A DNA stretch of 64,000 bases from MED-G116 sp038147495. GTDB lineage: Bacteria > Pseudomonadota > Alphaproteobacteria > Puniceispirillales > Puniceispirillaceae. Location of the stretch: contig JAYQTT010000009.1 in assembly GCA_038147495.1 (NCBI GenBank), positions 42,830-106,829 of the forward strand. The letters are read 5' to 3'. Every line of letters starts with the position of its first letter. Position 1 is the stretch's first letter. Below the pieces are notes generated by a model. The model worked only from the letters and a program-made list of their open reading frames with translations, was not told where the DNA came from and ran no database searches. Both the position numbers and the translations under genes were made by a program. Below are positions 38,207 through 46,911 of this stretch, piece by piece.

Positions 38207-38815
38207 TCACGCTCCTGTCGTTGCGCTGGTTTTAGCATCGCGTTTGGTCGCCTCGGCTATGAATGCCGGTAATTCACCATAGCCTGCGAATCTGAATTCA
38301 TAGGCCAGACCAAGCGTTTCTGCGGCCTGTTTGGCCTTTTTGCGAAGGCCGGGATCATCAATCTGCGCGAGATAAAGCGCGCGGGTGTAGTTGCCAAAAT
38401 ACAGATCGCGCAGCTGTGGGTGTTTGCGAAGCCCCATTCCCTGCATCACGATTCTCTCAAAATGCCGAACCATGTAATCTGTCAAAAAGAACGTCCCGAG
38501 CTGGTTTTCCATCTCTTCGTCAAAACTCTGCTTACCGATGAACATTTCATAGCAATGCGCACCGGGAATGCGGGCCACTCCAACGCTTTCGAGATAGGTG
38601 TCAAGCTCACCACCAGTACCGCAGTCACCATAGACAACGGCAACCCGCCGGCCCTTTTTCAAGGCGGCACCAACCTTTTGCCGGACTCCGGGGACAATTT
38701 TCTCTGGCCTGTTATGCCATGCCGCCGGAAGGCAGGTAATCTCAATCGCCCCCGGGGGGAGTTGCCGTTGAATATCGACAAGCTCACGCGCCAGGGCACC
38801 ACAGGCGACAAGCAA
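38207..38815 (-). CDS. DUF1638-family protein
   Basis: About 202 aa from a TTG start. Family blocks: VACGALARELVDIQRQLP, HNRPEKIVPGVRQKV, VVYGDCGTGGELDTYLES, IPGAHCYEMFIG, FFLTDYMVRHFERIVMQGMG and RDLYFGNYTRALYLAQIDDP. Two conserved cysteines (CGTGG and HCYE) suggest a metal or cofactor site. No function is established. The frame stays open upstream into the end of the corrinoid gene without ATG, GTG or another TTG, so TTG at 38813-38815 is the only conventional start, yet it abuts a strong hairpin. Confidence 0.8.
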   Translation of the reverse strand: MLVACGALARELVDIQRQLPPGAIEITCLPAAWHNRPEKIVPGVRQKVGAALKKGRRVAVVYGDCGTGGELDTYLESVGVARIPGAHCYEMFIGKQSFDEEMENQLGTFFLTDYMVRHFERIVMQGMGLRKHPQLRDLYFGNYTRALYLAQIDDPGLRKKAKQAAETLGLAYEFRFAGYGELPAFIAEATKRDAKTSATTGA

Positions 38816-38846
38816 AAGGCCGCAATCCCCCGGGGGTGCGGCCTTT
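38815..38846 (-). terminator. Strong hairpin between corrinoid gene and DUF1638 gene
   Basis: Perfect 10-bp outer stem AAAGGCCGCA / TGCGGCCTTT (38815-38824 and 38837-38846) enclosing a self-complementary CCCCCGGGGG. On the minus strand it ends in CTTTTGCTT, so it resembles an intrinsic terminator placed inside the operon, directly before the TTG start of the DUF1638 gene. It may cut expression of downstream genes relative to the corrinoid protein or stabilise the upstream mRNA. Confidence 0.65.
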
Positions 38847-38867
38847 GACGCGAGATTGTGGGTCTTG

Positions 38868-39572
38868 CTAGCCAGCGGCTTGCGCCTGATCGCGCCGTGC
38901 GGCGATCATTTCCTTTGCCGTCTCAACCGCAACCGCTGCATCGCGGCAATAGGCATCCGCTCCAATCGAGTCGGCAAACGCCTCATTCAACGGTGCACCG
39001 CCAACAAGCACGATGTAATCGTCACGGATGCCTTTTTCGACAAGCGCGTCAATCACCACCTTCATGTATGGCATGGTGGTTGTCAGCAGGGCAGACATAC
39101 CAAGAATGTCAGGCTTGTGCTCTTCAAGCGCTTCCAGATAATTTTCGACAGGATTGTTGATGCCAATGTCGACAACATCGAAACCGGCACCCTCAAGCAT
39201 CATGGAGACAAGGTTCTTGCCGATGTCATGAATGTCGCCTTTGACCGTTCCAATCACCATGCTACCGATACGCGGCGCGCCGGTTTCTGCGAGCAATGGA
39301 CGCAAAATTCCCATTCCGGCCTTCATCGCGTTCGCCGCCATGAGAACCTCGGGCACAAACAGAATGCCATCACGGAAATCGATGCCAACGATGGTCATAC
39401 CTTCGACCAGCGCCTTGGTCAGAACTTCATAAGGAGTCCATCCACGACCAAGCAGAATTTCAACGCCCTCGACAACCTCTTCCTGAAGGCCGTCATAGAG
39501 GTCATCGTGCATCTGCTGCACCAGCTCATCATCATCAAGATCTGCAAGAATAATTTCGTCTTCGTCAGCCAT
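38868..39572 (-). CDS. Corrinoid protein (B12-binding, MtbC/MttC-like)
   Basis: About 234 aa. A cap domain is followed by a Rossmann B12-binding domain: VGIDFRDGILFVPEVLMAAN at about 62-81, then TVKGDIHDIGKNLV, where D113-x-H115-x2-G118 is the lower-ligand motif for cobalamin. Later blocks: VDIGINNPVENYL and LVGGAPLNEAFADSIGADAY. It would carry the methyl group between the MttB-like enzyme and the MtrH/MtgA-like enzyme. The start at 39572 (MADEDEI) follows AGAAGGA; 39617 is rejected. First gene of the minus-strand methyl-transfer cluster. The MttB-like gene is about 28 kb away. Confidence 0.92.
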   Translation of the reverse strand: MADEDEIILADLDDDELVQQMHDDLYDGLQEEVVEGVEILLGRGWTPYEVLTKALVEGMTIVGIDFRDGILFVPEVLMAANAMKAGMGILRPLLAETGAPRIGSMVIGTVKGDIHDIGKNLVSMMLEGAGFDVVDIGINNPVENYLEALEEHKPDILGMSALLTTTMPYMKVVIDALVEKGIRDDYIVLVGGAPLNEAFADSIGADAYCRDAAVAVETAKEMIAARRDQAQAAG

Positions 39573-39747
39573 CGGTACAGTTTCCTTCTGCCAACCCTCG
39601 GGGACAAGGCGCAACAATCACACCGTCACCCAGGACCTACCTGTGTTTAGCCAGTCTTGCGGCATCAGGGGTCTGGCATGTAAAGCACGGACGACAGAAT
39701 CTGTGCTCTTCGCGACAAACCAGTCAAGAATCGCCATCCAGCGGCGT

Positions 39748-40395
39748 CTATTTCTCTATCTGATGCTTTGTGAGTACCGGGAAGCTGACGACCATGAAAG
39801 CAAGTGAAATGGCAGTAATTCCAAAGGCTTTGAAGGTCACCCAACCATCCGTGCTCAATGTCCGCCAAGCGATTTCATTGGCAATTGCCGTCACCACAAA
39901 CATGGTCACCCAAAGCCAGCTGATTTTCTGCCACCCGATGTCGGTCAGATCGATCTGCCCGCCCATGATCGCACGCAATGGATTCCGTCCCATCATTCGT
40001 CCACCGGCAATGATCACCGCCAGCAAAATCGTCAATATGGTCGGCTTGATCTTGATAAAAAGCTCATTGTCAAAATAGACCGAAAGCCCCCCGAAAAAGG
40101 CAACGGCCACACAGCCGACCGCCGCCATCATCGAAATCCGGCGCTCTGTCAGCCAGCCGAATGCCAATGCCAGCACTGTCGTTCCGACAAGGACTTTGAC
40201 GCTGAGCATGAAATCACCAGTGGCGTAATTTGTGCCAAAAAACAGCAACAACGGACCCAGATCCAGCAACAGACGCCGTCCGGGGCGATCCGTTTTTTCT
40301 CCAGCTGACTTTGTTTCTGCTTCGGTGTTTTCAGTTTGCGACAATTTGCTCTCCCGCATATCACTTTTGACCCCATCGGGGCCGACCTCAATCAT
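39748..40395 (-). CDS. yciB: YciB-type inner membrane septation protein
   Basis: 215 aa with about five membrane spans: LLLDLGPLLLFFGTNYATGD, VLVGTTVLALAFGWLTERR, MMAAVGCVAVAFFGGLSVYF, PTILTILLAVIIAGGR and a C-terminal FGITAISLAFMVVSFPVL. Residues GRNPLRAIM are typical of the family. The first 40 residues are a charged, poorly conserved extension; Met13 (40359) could be the true start. E. coli YciB affects cell envelope and septation. Confidence 0.88.
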   Translation of the reverse strand: MIEVGPDGVKSDMRESKLSQTENTEAETKSAGEKTDRPGRRLLLDLGPLLLFFGTNYATGDFMLSVKVLVGTTVLALAFGWLTERRISMMAAVGCVAVAFFGGLSVYFDNELFIKIKPTILTILLAVIIAGGRMMGRNPLRAIMGGQIDLTDIGWQKISWLWVTMFVVTAIANEIAWRTLSTDGWVTFKAFGITAISLAFMVVSFPVLTKHQIEK

Positions 40396-40431
40396 AACCA
40401 GACACGTCTAAACGAGGATCCCGCCTGAAAA

Positions 40432-41436
40432 TCAGGCGGCCCACGCCGCCGCTCTGGCCTCGCAGGCAATGGCGCTTTCCCGGATCAAAGCCCCGCCATC
40501 ATCCCTTGAGCGGGCTTCCTCGCCAAGCGTCCGGCGCCAATATTTTGCACCGCGCTGACCGGCATAAAGACCAAGCATATGCCGCGTTATCGAGTGCAAT
40601 GGCACACCCCTAGCCGTCGCTTTATCGGCATAATCCGCCATCACATTGGCAACATCATGGCGCGACAGCCCCCGGCGGGCGAAAATCATCTCATTCAAAT
40701 CGGCAAGCAACATGGGCGTCTTATAGGCGGCACGGCCAATCATCACCCCGGTAAAATGCGGCAATTCAGCCTGCACCATTTCGCAATCGACCAATCCCCC
40801 GTTCAAGCAGATCGTCAAATCGGGGCGCCGCACGGCAAGGCGACGGGCCCGATCATAATTCAATGGCGGAATGTCCCTGTTTTCTTTTGGGCTGAGGCCG
40901 TTCAACCATGCCTTGCGCGCATGCAGGTAAAACACGTCAACACCCGCATCGCTGACCGTATCGACAAACTCATCAAGCCCCGTCTCTTCATCCATATCAT
41001 CAATACCAATCCGGCATTTCACGGTGACTGGCATTTGCGTGGCGGACTGCATCGCCTTCACACAATCGGCCACCAGGCCCGGTTCCGCCATCAGGCAAGC
41101 GCCAAAGCGACCGGATTGCACCCGGTCTGACGGGCAGCCAATATTCAGGTTTATCTCCTGAAAGCCGAATTGGTCCGCATGTTCGGTTGCCTTGGCCAAT
41201 CTGTCTGGCACGCTTCCACCAAGTTGCAATGCTAGCGGATACTCGGCAGGATCATGCCCAAGCAAACGATCAAGATCGCCGTGAAGCACCGCTTCAGCAG
41301 TTACCATTTCAGTAAAAAGCAACGCATCAGGTGCAAGCAGACGATGGAAAAACCGGCAATGCCGATCTGTCCAATCCATCATTGGCGCCACCGAGAGGCG
41401 GCGGTCAATATCATCTGTCTTTTTGACCGTCATCAT
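40432..41436 (-). CDS. dusA: tRNA-dihydrouridine synthase A
   Basis: FMN-dependent reduction of uridine in tRNA, about 334 aa. Family blocks: LSVAPMMDWTDRHCRFFHRL, LALQLGGSVPDRLAKATEHA, NLNIGCPSDRVQSGRFGACL with the catalytic Cys in FGACL, VTVKCRIGIDD, LHARKAWLNGLSPKENR, and GVMIGRAAYKTP. The DusA-specific active-site spacing and C-terminal RHMLGLYAGQRGAK are present. The start at 41436 follows AAGGAACC. Confidence 0.95.
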   Translation of the reverse strand: MMTVKKTDDIDRRLSVAPMMDWTDRHCRFFHRLLAPDALLFTEMVTAEAVLHGDLDRLLGHDPAEYPLALQLGGSVPDRLAKATEHADQFGFQEINLNIGCPSDRVQSGRFGACLMAEPGLVADCVKAMQSATQMPVTVKCRIGIDDMDEETGLDEFVDTVSDAGVDVFYLHARKAWLNGLSPKENRDIPPLNYDRARRLAVRRPDLTICLNGGLVDCEMVQAELPHFTGVMIGRAAYKTPMLLADLNEMIFARRGLSRHDVANVMADYADKATARGVPLHSITRHMLGLYAGQRGAKYWRRTLGEEARSRDDGGALIRESAIACEARAAAWAA

Positions 41437-41580
41437 TGGTTCCTTATAGCGCAAATGTCCGCAAAAGGCCACTCAATCAACGGAAAGTGCGGCGCTTTGA
41501 ACCGGCATCCTTGCCTGCACAAGCCCTTTGTGTAGACATCACCGCCAGCAAGATTGCCACCTTTTCCATCCCTGTGGCAC

Positions 41581-41928
41581 CTATTCGGCACCCGCCTCAA
41601 ACGGGTTGCGCGCTTTGCTGTCGGCAACGGCAATCACAAAGGCATCGGGGTCCGTGTCCAGTTCACGGGCAAGGCGCGTTTCCAGCGCTTCGGCATCAAC
41701 CCAGCCCGCCGCGTTGTCACCATCTCCTGTAATCACCCGCCAGACATAGTTGCCGTTGAAATCAAGACTTCGCGCCAACAAACGGTGACGCCCATCAAGC
41801 GCATCGACATGCACAAAAATAGCACCGGCATCGCCATCCCCGCGCCGAACCACAACGCAATCGATCAATTCGGCATTGGCATAGCGCAGCGCAGCGCTGA
41901 CAAGCATAGCTGACTTCAGCTTCGGCAT
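41581..41928 (-). CDS. DUF1491-family protein
   Basis: 115 aa, small and soluble. Pattern: LVSAALRYANAELIDCVVVRRGDGDAGAIFV (seen in two parts), then a glycine-rich region and DTDPDAFVIAVADSKAR. This matches an alphaproteobacterial family of unknown function. Twelve bases separate it from the DUF1674 gene upstream, so the two are probably co-transcribed. Confidence 0.75.
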   Translation of the reverse strand: MPKLKSAMLVSAALRYANAELIDCVVVRRGDGDAGAIFVHVDALDGRHRLLARSLDFNGNYVWRVITGDGDNAAGWVDAEALETRLARELDTDPDAFVIAVADSKARNPFEAGAE

Positions 41929-41940
41929 ATCTCAGACCAT

Positions 41941-42123
41941 CTAGAAGTCAGAACAACGGCCTTTTTGCTCCCAGTCGCCATATCGGGTTGGCTCGGGTCC
42001 TTTTGGGCCATTGATTTCACGCGGCGTCTTCGCTCCATCATCAACGGCATCTGGTGAGGATGATGACTTGGATGTGGCCGTATCATCGGCCTGCGTGTCA
42101 GGGTTTGTCTTGTCAGCTTCCAT
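41941..42123 (-). CDS. DUF1674 protein (SDHAF4-like)
   Basis: 60-aa protein. The disordered N-terminal half is rich in Asp, Thr and Ser; the C-terminal EINGPKGPEPTRYGDWEQKG then RCSDF is the conserved signature of the SDHAF4/DUF1674 family. The mitochondrial homologue assists flavinylated succinate dehydrogenase assembly; the bacterial role is presumed similar. Divergent from rsmB across 78 bases. Confidence 0.88.
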   Translation of the reverse strand: MEADKTNPDTQADDTATSKSSSSPDAVDDGAKTPREINGPKGPEPTRYGDWEQKGRCSDF

Positions 42124-42201
42124 AATTATCTATATGCCCGCTGATACCAGCAAAAACAAGCAGGGGCAGGCCTGACAACAGGCTGTTGGAACGAAGCCAT
42201 C

Positions 42202-43728
42202 ATGGAACGCAGCAAACGCACAAGATTGACAGACCGCCCGAAATTGTCGCTTCGCGCAGAATCCAGTGCCAGCAAAAAGCCGGCTGGTGCGCCGCGAGGT
42301 GCCGGGAAAAAAGCTGGTAAAAAAAGAACCTATGCTCATGGCGCGGCAGGACCTGCTGCCGACAAAAGACCGGCTGGACGTGGCGCCTCAATCGCTTCGT
42401 CAAGCAAGCCCCATCGCGGGCCATCCAAAAATGCAAAGCGCCCATCAGCGGTAAACAGCCGCAAGGTTTGTTTTGATATTTTGGTTGCAATCGCTGACGG
42501 TGCCCAGCTTGACGCCGCGCTGCACGGCAATGCTGATCTGACCCGCCTTGAGGACCGTGACCGCCGCTTTGTTCGCCTGCTGGTGACAACATGCCTGCGT
42601 CGTCGCGGACAACTGGAAAAGACCATAGCACCGCTTGTTGAGCGCCGCCCATTTGGCGAGCTTGAGCATGCCAACACAATTCTGATTATGGGCGCGGCAC
42701 AATTGCTGGTGTTGAAAACTGATGCGCATGCCGCAGTGAACAGCACAGTTGATCTGATGCGCCAGGCCGGTTTTGACCGCCTGACAGGTCTCGCCAATGC
42801 CGTCATGCGGCGTCTGACCCGCGAAGGTGAAAGCCGCTTTGCCACAACCAATCCTGTCGACAATCTTCCAGACTGGCTGAAGGACAGCTGGCAAACCTAT
42901 TATGGCAAGCCGGCGACCGCGGCGATGGCTGATCTGGCGATGCAAATTCCCACACTTGATATCACGCCGAAAACCGATCCCGACAGATGGGCCAAAACGC
43001 TGGAAGGCAGCCTGATCAATGCCGCGACCGTGCGCCGAGATTTTGACGGCGACATCACGCGACTGGACGGTTTTGCCGAGGGCGAATGGTGGGTTCAGGA
43101 CGCCGCCGCCGCACTTGCGGCGAGGCTGTTTGGCGACATTACGGGCAAATCGGTGATTGATCTGTGCGCCGCCCCCGGTGGCAAAACAGCCCAGCTGATT
43201 GCTGCCGGTGCCAAGGTCACAGCAGTCGACAGTGCGCGCAAACGTATTGACCGGTTGCGGCGCAATTTGAAACGGCTGAATTTGACGGCGGACATAAAAC
43301 TCCATGATGGTCGCAGCTTTGCACCCGATGGCCCGGTCGATCATGTTCTTGTGGACGCACCATGCTCATCAACCGGCACATATCGCCGCCGACCGGACAT
43401 TTTCGGACGCCGGACCGCAGAAGATATTCAGGAGATGCAGGCGATACAATGGGAGCTTCTGACGGTTGCGCTTGGCTGGCTGAAACCGGGTGGCACACTT
43501 GTCTATGCGACCTGCTCGCTGCAACCTGAAGAGGGCGAGGACATCATCTCCGCTGTTCTTGATGCCGCTGAAGGCCGCTATGTGATCGACCCGGTAACAG
43601 CGGATCAGGCTGGAGATTTTGCCCGCTCGATAACGCATGAGGGCACTTTGCGTATTCTCCCGTCTGATTACGCCGATATCGGAGGAGTGGACGGATTTTA
43701 CATTGCCCGGTTAAAGTCGGTATCGTAA
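42202..43728 (+). CDS. rsmB: RsmB/NOP-family rRNA cytosine-C5 methyltransferase
   Basis: 508 aa. An Ala/Lys/Arg-rich N-terminal extension of about 80 residues is followed by a NusB-like RNA-binding domain (about 85-215) and a methyltransferase domain. SAM motif VIDLCAAPGGKTAQLIAAGA; motif IV DAPCSSTGTYRRRPD; nucleophile Cys in YATCSLQPEEGEDI. Known RsmB methylates C967 of 16S rRNA. The extension is longer than in E. coli. The neighbour order rsmB, heparinase-like, purH is common in alphaproteobacteria. Confidence 0.92.
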   Translation: MERSKRTRLTDRPKLSLRAESSASKKPAGAPRGAGKKAGKKRTYAHGAAGPAADKRPAGRGASIASSSKPHRGPSKNAKRPSAVNSRKVCFDILVAIADGAQLDAALHGNADLTRLEDRDRRFVRLLVTTCLRRRGQLEKTIAPLVERRPFGELEHANTILIMGAAQLLVLKTDAHAAVNSTVDLMRQAGFDRLTGLANAVMRRLTREGESRFATTNPVDNLPDWLKDSWQTYYGKPATAAMADLAMQIPTLDITPKTDPDRWAKTLEGSLINAATVRRDFDGDITRLDGFAEGEWWVQDAAAALAARLFGDITGKSVIDLCAAPGGKTAQLIAAGAKVTAVDSARKRIDRLRRNLKRLNLTADIKLHDGRSFAPDGPVDHVLVDAPCSSTGTYRRRPDIFGRRTAEDIQEMQAIQWELLTVALGWLKPGGTLVYATCSLQPEEGEDIISAVLDAAEGRYVIDPVTADQAGDFARSITHEGTLRILPSDYADIGGVDGFYIARLKSVS

Positions 43729-43750
43729 CACGGCAAAGGCCCGTCAAAGG

Positions 43751-45385
43751 ATGGGACAAAACGCGGATGGTATAACAATGACCACAAATATGGCACAGGC
43801 TGAAAAGCAATCGCCAAAGTGGCATGTTGGTCCTTTGGAAAAATTCATCCGGCGAAGCGGCCTGTTCCGCTGGCCGCTCAAACAGCATGAAAACGCAATC
43901 ATCAGATCCGGCATTCAGGACCCGTGGCGGGGCAATGCTTCGGCCGGGGCATATATTGTCGCGCATGGCATTGATTGGCAAAACGAAGCCGTCGACGGCA
44001 ATGATTTCTCATGGATCCGTCATCTGCGGGCGCATGGCGGCACTGAAGCTCGCCAGAAGACTCGTGCCCTTATCACCGACTGGCTGACACAAAACACCGT
44101 CTGGCACATGGACCGCTGGCGGCCCGATGTGATGGGCGACCGGCTGACAAATCTTGCCCAGAACTACGGTTGGTATGGCGAGTCGGGCAGTGAAGAATTC
44201 CAGACCATGCTGGCAAAATCTGCGGCGATGCAGGCGCGCTGTCTGGCGCTTGACTGGCGGCGAATGACAAGTGTCGACAACAAAATACGAGCATTGCGTG
44301 GTCTTGCCGTTATCGAGGCGGCACTCGGCGCATCAAGGCGTGACCTCATGGCGCTTTTGGACATTGTGATCCCGTTGATAAACAGCCTTGTTCTGGAAGA
44401 TGGCGGCCACCGAAGCCGCATGCCCGACAGGCACATTATCCTGCTGCGTCAGCTCATTGAATTGCGGGCAGCCGCTTCCTTCGCCGGTGTCGGCATTGAA
44501 GAACGGTTGGATGAAGTCATCAGCCGGATGGGCTCGATTGCCAGAATGTGGCGCCATGCCGATGGCAAATTGGCCAATTTCAACGGTGCAGGCATGATCA
44601 CTGCAGCGCATATTGAAGAGATTCTGGCACGCGCAGGCACCAGAGGAAAAGTATTGCAACAGGCCCCACATTCCGGATTTCTGCGTTTTTCCAGTGGCCG
44701 GACAACCGTGATCGCCGATGTTGGCTCACCCGCAGAGGAAACCGACAGCGATAGCCTGATTTGCGGTATTGGCACATTGTCTTTTGAGATGAGCATCGGG
44801 ACCACGCCGTTTATCGTCAATGCCGGGCAAACGGCGGCTGATCCGGATTTGCGACAATTGCTCTGCTCGACAGCAGCGCATTCAACATTGAGCCTTGATG
44901 ACAGAAACTCTTCCGAGGTTGCGGAAAAACGCCGTGCAAAAATTTCCGGTGTCGAGCTTGGCCCGGCGACAGGTGGCATCCTCGCGATCGCCACACATGA
45001 TGGCTATGAGCCATCGCACGGCATATTGCACAATCGCAAGCTCTATCTTGCTTCTGGCGGGGGCAATCTTCGCGGCTCGGATGAGCTGGAATATAGCGGT
45101 GCCCCCGGCGAGATCCCGCGCCACGCGATTGTGCGCTTTCATCTGCATCACCGCGTCAGTGCCGCGATGCTTGGCAATGGTCAGGTTCTGATGAAAATCA
45201 GGGGCAATCGCAATGGCTGGCTGTTCAAGGCATCTGGCGGTGAGGTTGGTCTCGATAATTCGGTCTATTTTGATGCCGGTATCCGACATTCCTGCCAGCA
45301 AATCATTGTCCGTTCGCCGCTTTCCGAAATTCGCACGCTTGGTCGTCAGGAAATCAAATGGGCTTTCCGGCGAAGCGAGACCTGA
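43751..45385 (+). CDS. Heparinase II/III-like protein
   Basis: 544 aa. It has an N-terminal alpha-helical toroid (GIDWQNEAVDGNDFSWIRHL; RALITDWLTQNTVWHMDRWR) and a C-terminal beta-sheet heparinase II/III domain (STAAHSTLSLDDRNSSEV; SHGILHNRKLYL). This position, between rsmB and purH, is occupied by the same family in many alphaproteobacteria, where a real polysaccharide lyase role is unproven. No signal peptide is seen. The start is ambiguous among 43751, 43778 and 43793. Confidence 0.85.
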   Translation: MGQNADGITMTTNMAQAEKQSPKWHVGPLEKFIRRSGLFRWPLKQHENAIIRSGIQDPWRGNASAGAYIVAHGIDWQNEAVDGNDFSWIRHLRAHGGTEARQKTRALITDWLTQNTVWHMDRWRPDVMGDRLTNLAQNYGWYGESGSEEFQTMLAKSAAMQARCLALDWRRMTSVDNKIRALRGLAVIEAALGASRRDLMALLDIVIPLINSLVLEDGGHRSRMPDRHIILLRQLIELRAAASFAGVGIEERLDEVISRMGSIARMWRHADGKLANFNGAGMITAAHIEEILARAGTRGKVLQQAPHSGFLRFSSGRTTVIADVGSPAEETDSDSLICGIGTLSFEMSIGTTPFIVNAGQTAADPDLRQLLCSTAAHSTLSLDDRNSSEVAEKRRAKISGVELGPATGGILAIATHDGYEPSHGILHNRKLYLASGGGNLRGSDELEYSGAPGEIPRHAIVRFHLHHRVSAAMLGNGQVLMKIRGNRNGWLFKASGGEVGLDNSVYFDAGIRHSCQQIIVRSPLSEIRTLGRQEIKWAFRRSET

Positions 45386-45481
45386 ACCCAAAACTCAGCC
45401 AAAGCAAACCCTTGTCCCCTGCGGCCAGATCAAGCCGCCACCCGCAACATCAACGTCACAATGTTATAAAGAGTAAACGCA

Positions 45482-46792
45482 GTGAGATCGGAACCATCAT
45501 CAACTTGGCATGACTTTGGTGTTTGGCTTCGCATCGGGTTGATGTCCTTCGGCGGGCCTGCAGCGCAAATCGGTTTGATGCATCGGGAAATCGTGGAAAA
45601 GCGCAACTGGCTGGATGAGCGCCAATATCTCAACGCACTCAGCTTCTGTATGCTCCTGCCCGGTCCAGAAGCCATGCAACTGGCGACCTATGCCGGATGG
45701 CGGCGCGGTGGAATGCTTGGCGGATTGATGGCAGGCATCGGCTTCGTTTTGCCCGGTGCGCTGGTCATCATGGCGTTGGCAATCACCTATGTCACTTACG
45801 GGCAGAACCATTTTCTGGCCGCACTTTTTCTTGGAATCAAAGCGGCGGTTGTGATCATCGTTCTACATTCCCTCCTGCGCATCGCCCGCCGCACACTTAC
45901 CCGACATGTCGATTGGGGCATTGCCGCATCGGCATTCATCGGCATTTTCATGCTTGGACTGCCCTTTCCGCTGATTCTCTTGCTGGCAGGATTGATCGGC
46001 GTGCTTGCCGGCAATGCCACCCCAACCGCGCTGCCAAATGACAGCTCCTCTGCAGAACACGCGCAACCTGAACGCCCGAAGCCACTAGGAACGATAGTGA
46101 TTTTTGTCGCCGGGCTGGTGCTGTGGCTTGGCCCCATCGTGCTGCTCAGCTTTGCCGCCGGAGAGACCATCCTGCCAACACTGGCACAGTTTTTTGCCAA
46201 GCTTGCCGTGGTCACATTTGGCGGTGCCTATGCGGTTCTGGCCTATATGACGCAGGAAGTCGTCAACCAGTATCAATGGTTAAATACACCAGAGATGATG
46301 GACGGTCTTGGCCTTGCCGAGACAACCCCGGGGCCGCTGATCCTTGTCACGCAATTTGTCGGCTTTATTGCCGGTTTTCGTGACTCGGCAGGATCGATCA
46401 GTGACGCGCTGGCGTTTGGAAGCCTTGCCGCTTTCATCACGCTTTGGGTGACATTCGTCCCCTGCTTTTTATGGATTTTCAGCGCAGGCCCCTATGTTGA
46501 GTGGATTGTCTCGCAAACAAAACTCAATGCCGCTTTGCGTGGGATCACCGCCGCCGTGGTCGGGGTAATCGCCAATCTGTCAGTATGGTTTGCCCTGCAT
46601 GTGTTCTTTTCTGACATCACTGCGCTTGAGATTGGCTTTATCTCAATATTGGTGCCTGATCCCTCTAGCCTTGACTGGCGCGTGTTGCCGATTTTGCTTG
46701 CAACTGCCTTTCTGCTGTTTGTCCGGCAATGGGACAGCTGGAAAATTATCCTTGCCGCGGCAAGCTGCGGGCTGTTTTTCGGGCAGTTTTAG
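45482..46792 (+). CDS. chrA: ChrA-family chromate transporter
   Basis: 436-aa inner-membrane protein with two CHR domains in tandem. First half: GLMSFGGPAAQIGLMHREIV, ERQYLNALSFCMLLPGPEAM, QLATYAGWRRGG. Second half repeats the pattern: TFGGAYAVLAYMTQEVV, GLGLAETTPGPLILVTQFVG. About 10-12 spans. The family expels chromate in resistant strains, but many homologues have no proven substrate. It is inserted between the heparinase-like gene and purH. Confidence 0.9.
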   Translation: MRSEPSSTWHDFGVWLRIGLMSFGGPAAQIGLMHREIVEKRNWLDERQYLNALSFCMLLPGPEAMQLATYAGWRRGGMLGGLMAGIGFVLPGALVIMALAITYVTYGQNHFLAALFLGIKAAVVIIVLHSLLRIARRTLTRHVDWGIAASAFIGIFMLGLPFPLILLLAGLIGVLAGNATPTALPNDSSSAEHAQPERPKPLGTIVIFVAGLVLWLGPIVLLSFAAGETILPTLAQFFAKLAVVTFGGAYAVLAYMTQEVVNQYQWLNTPEMMDGLGLAETTPGPLILVTQFVGFIAGFRDSAGSISDALAFGSLAAFITLWVTFVPCFLWIFSAGPYVEWIVSQTKLNAALRGITAAVVGVIANLSVWFALHVFFSDITALEIGFISILVPDPSSLDWRVLPILLATAFLLFVRQWDSWKIILAAASCGLFFGQF

Positions 46793-46911
46793 CCCTCATA
46801 TCAAAGGTAGGCGCGATCTCGGTTTGCCTTTCCCGTCCGGCTTTGCCATAAAAGCGCCGTTTGTTGCCCCTACCTTCACCATTGCTGTAATTGCAGAGCT
46901 GGAAAAAAGCC

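Noticed and set aside
38856..39650. 264-codon open frame on the plus strand
   Set aside because: Antisense shadow of the corrinoid protein gene, whose motifs are unambiguous.
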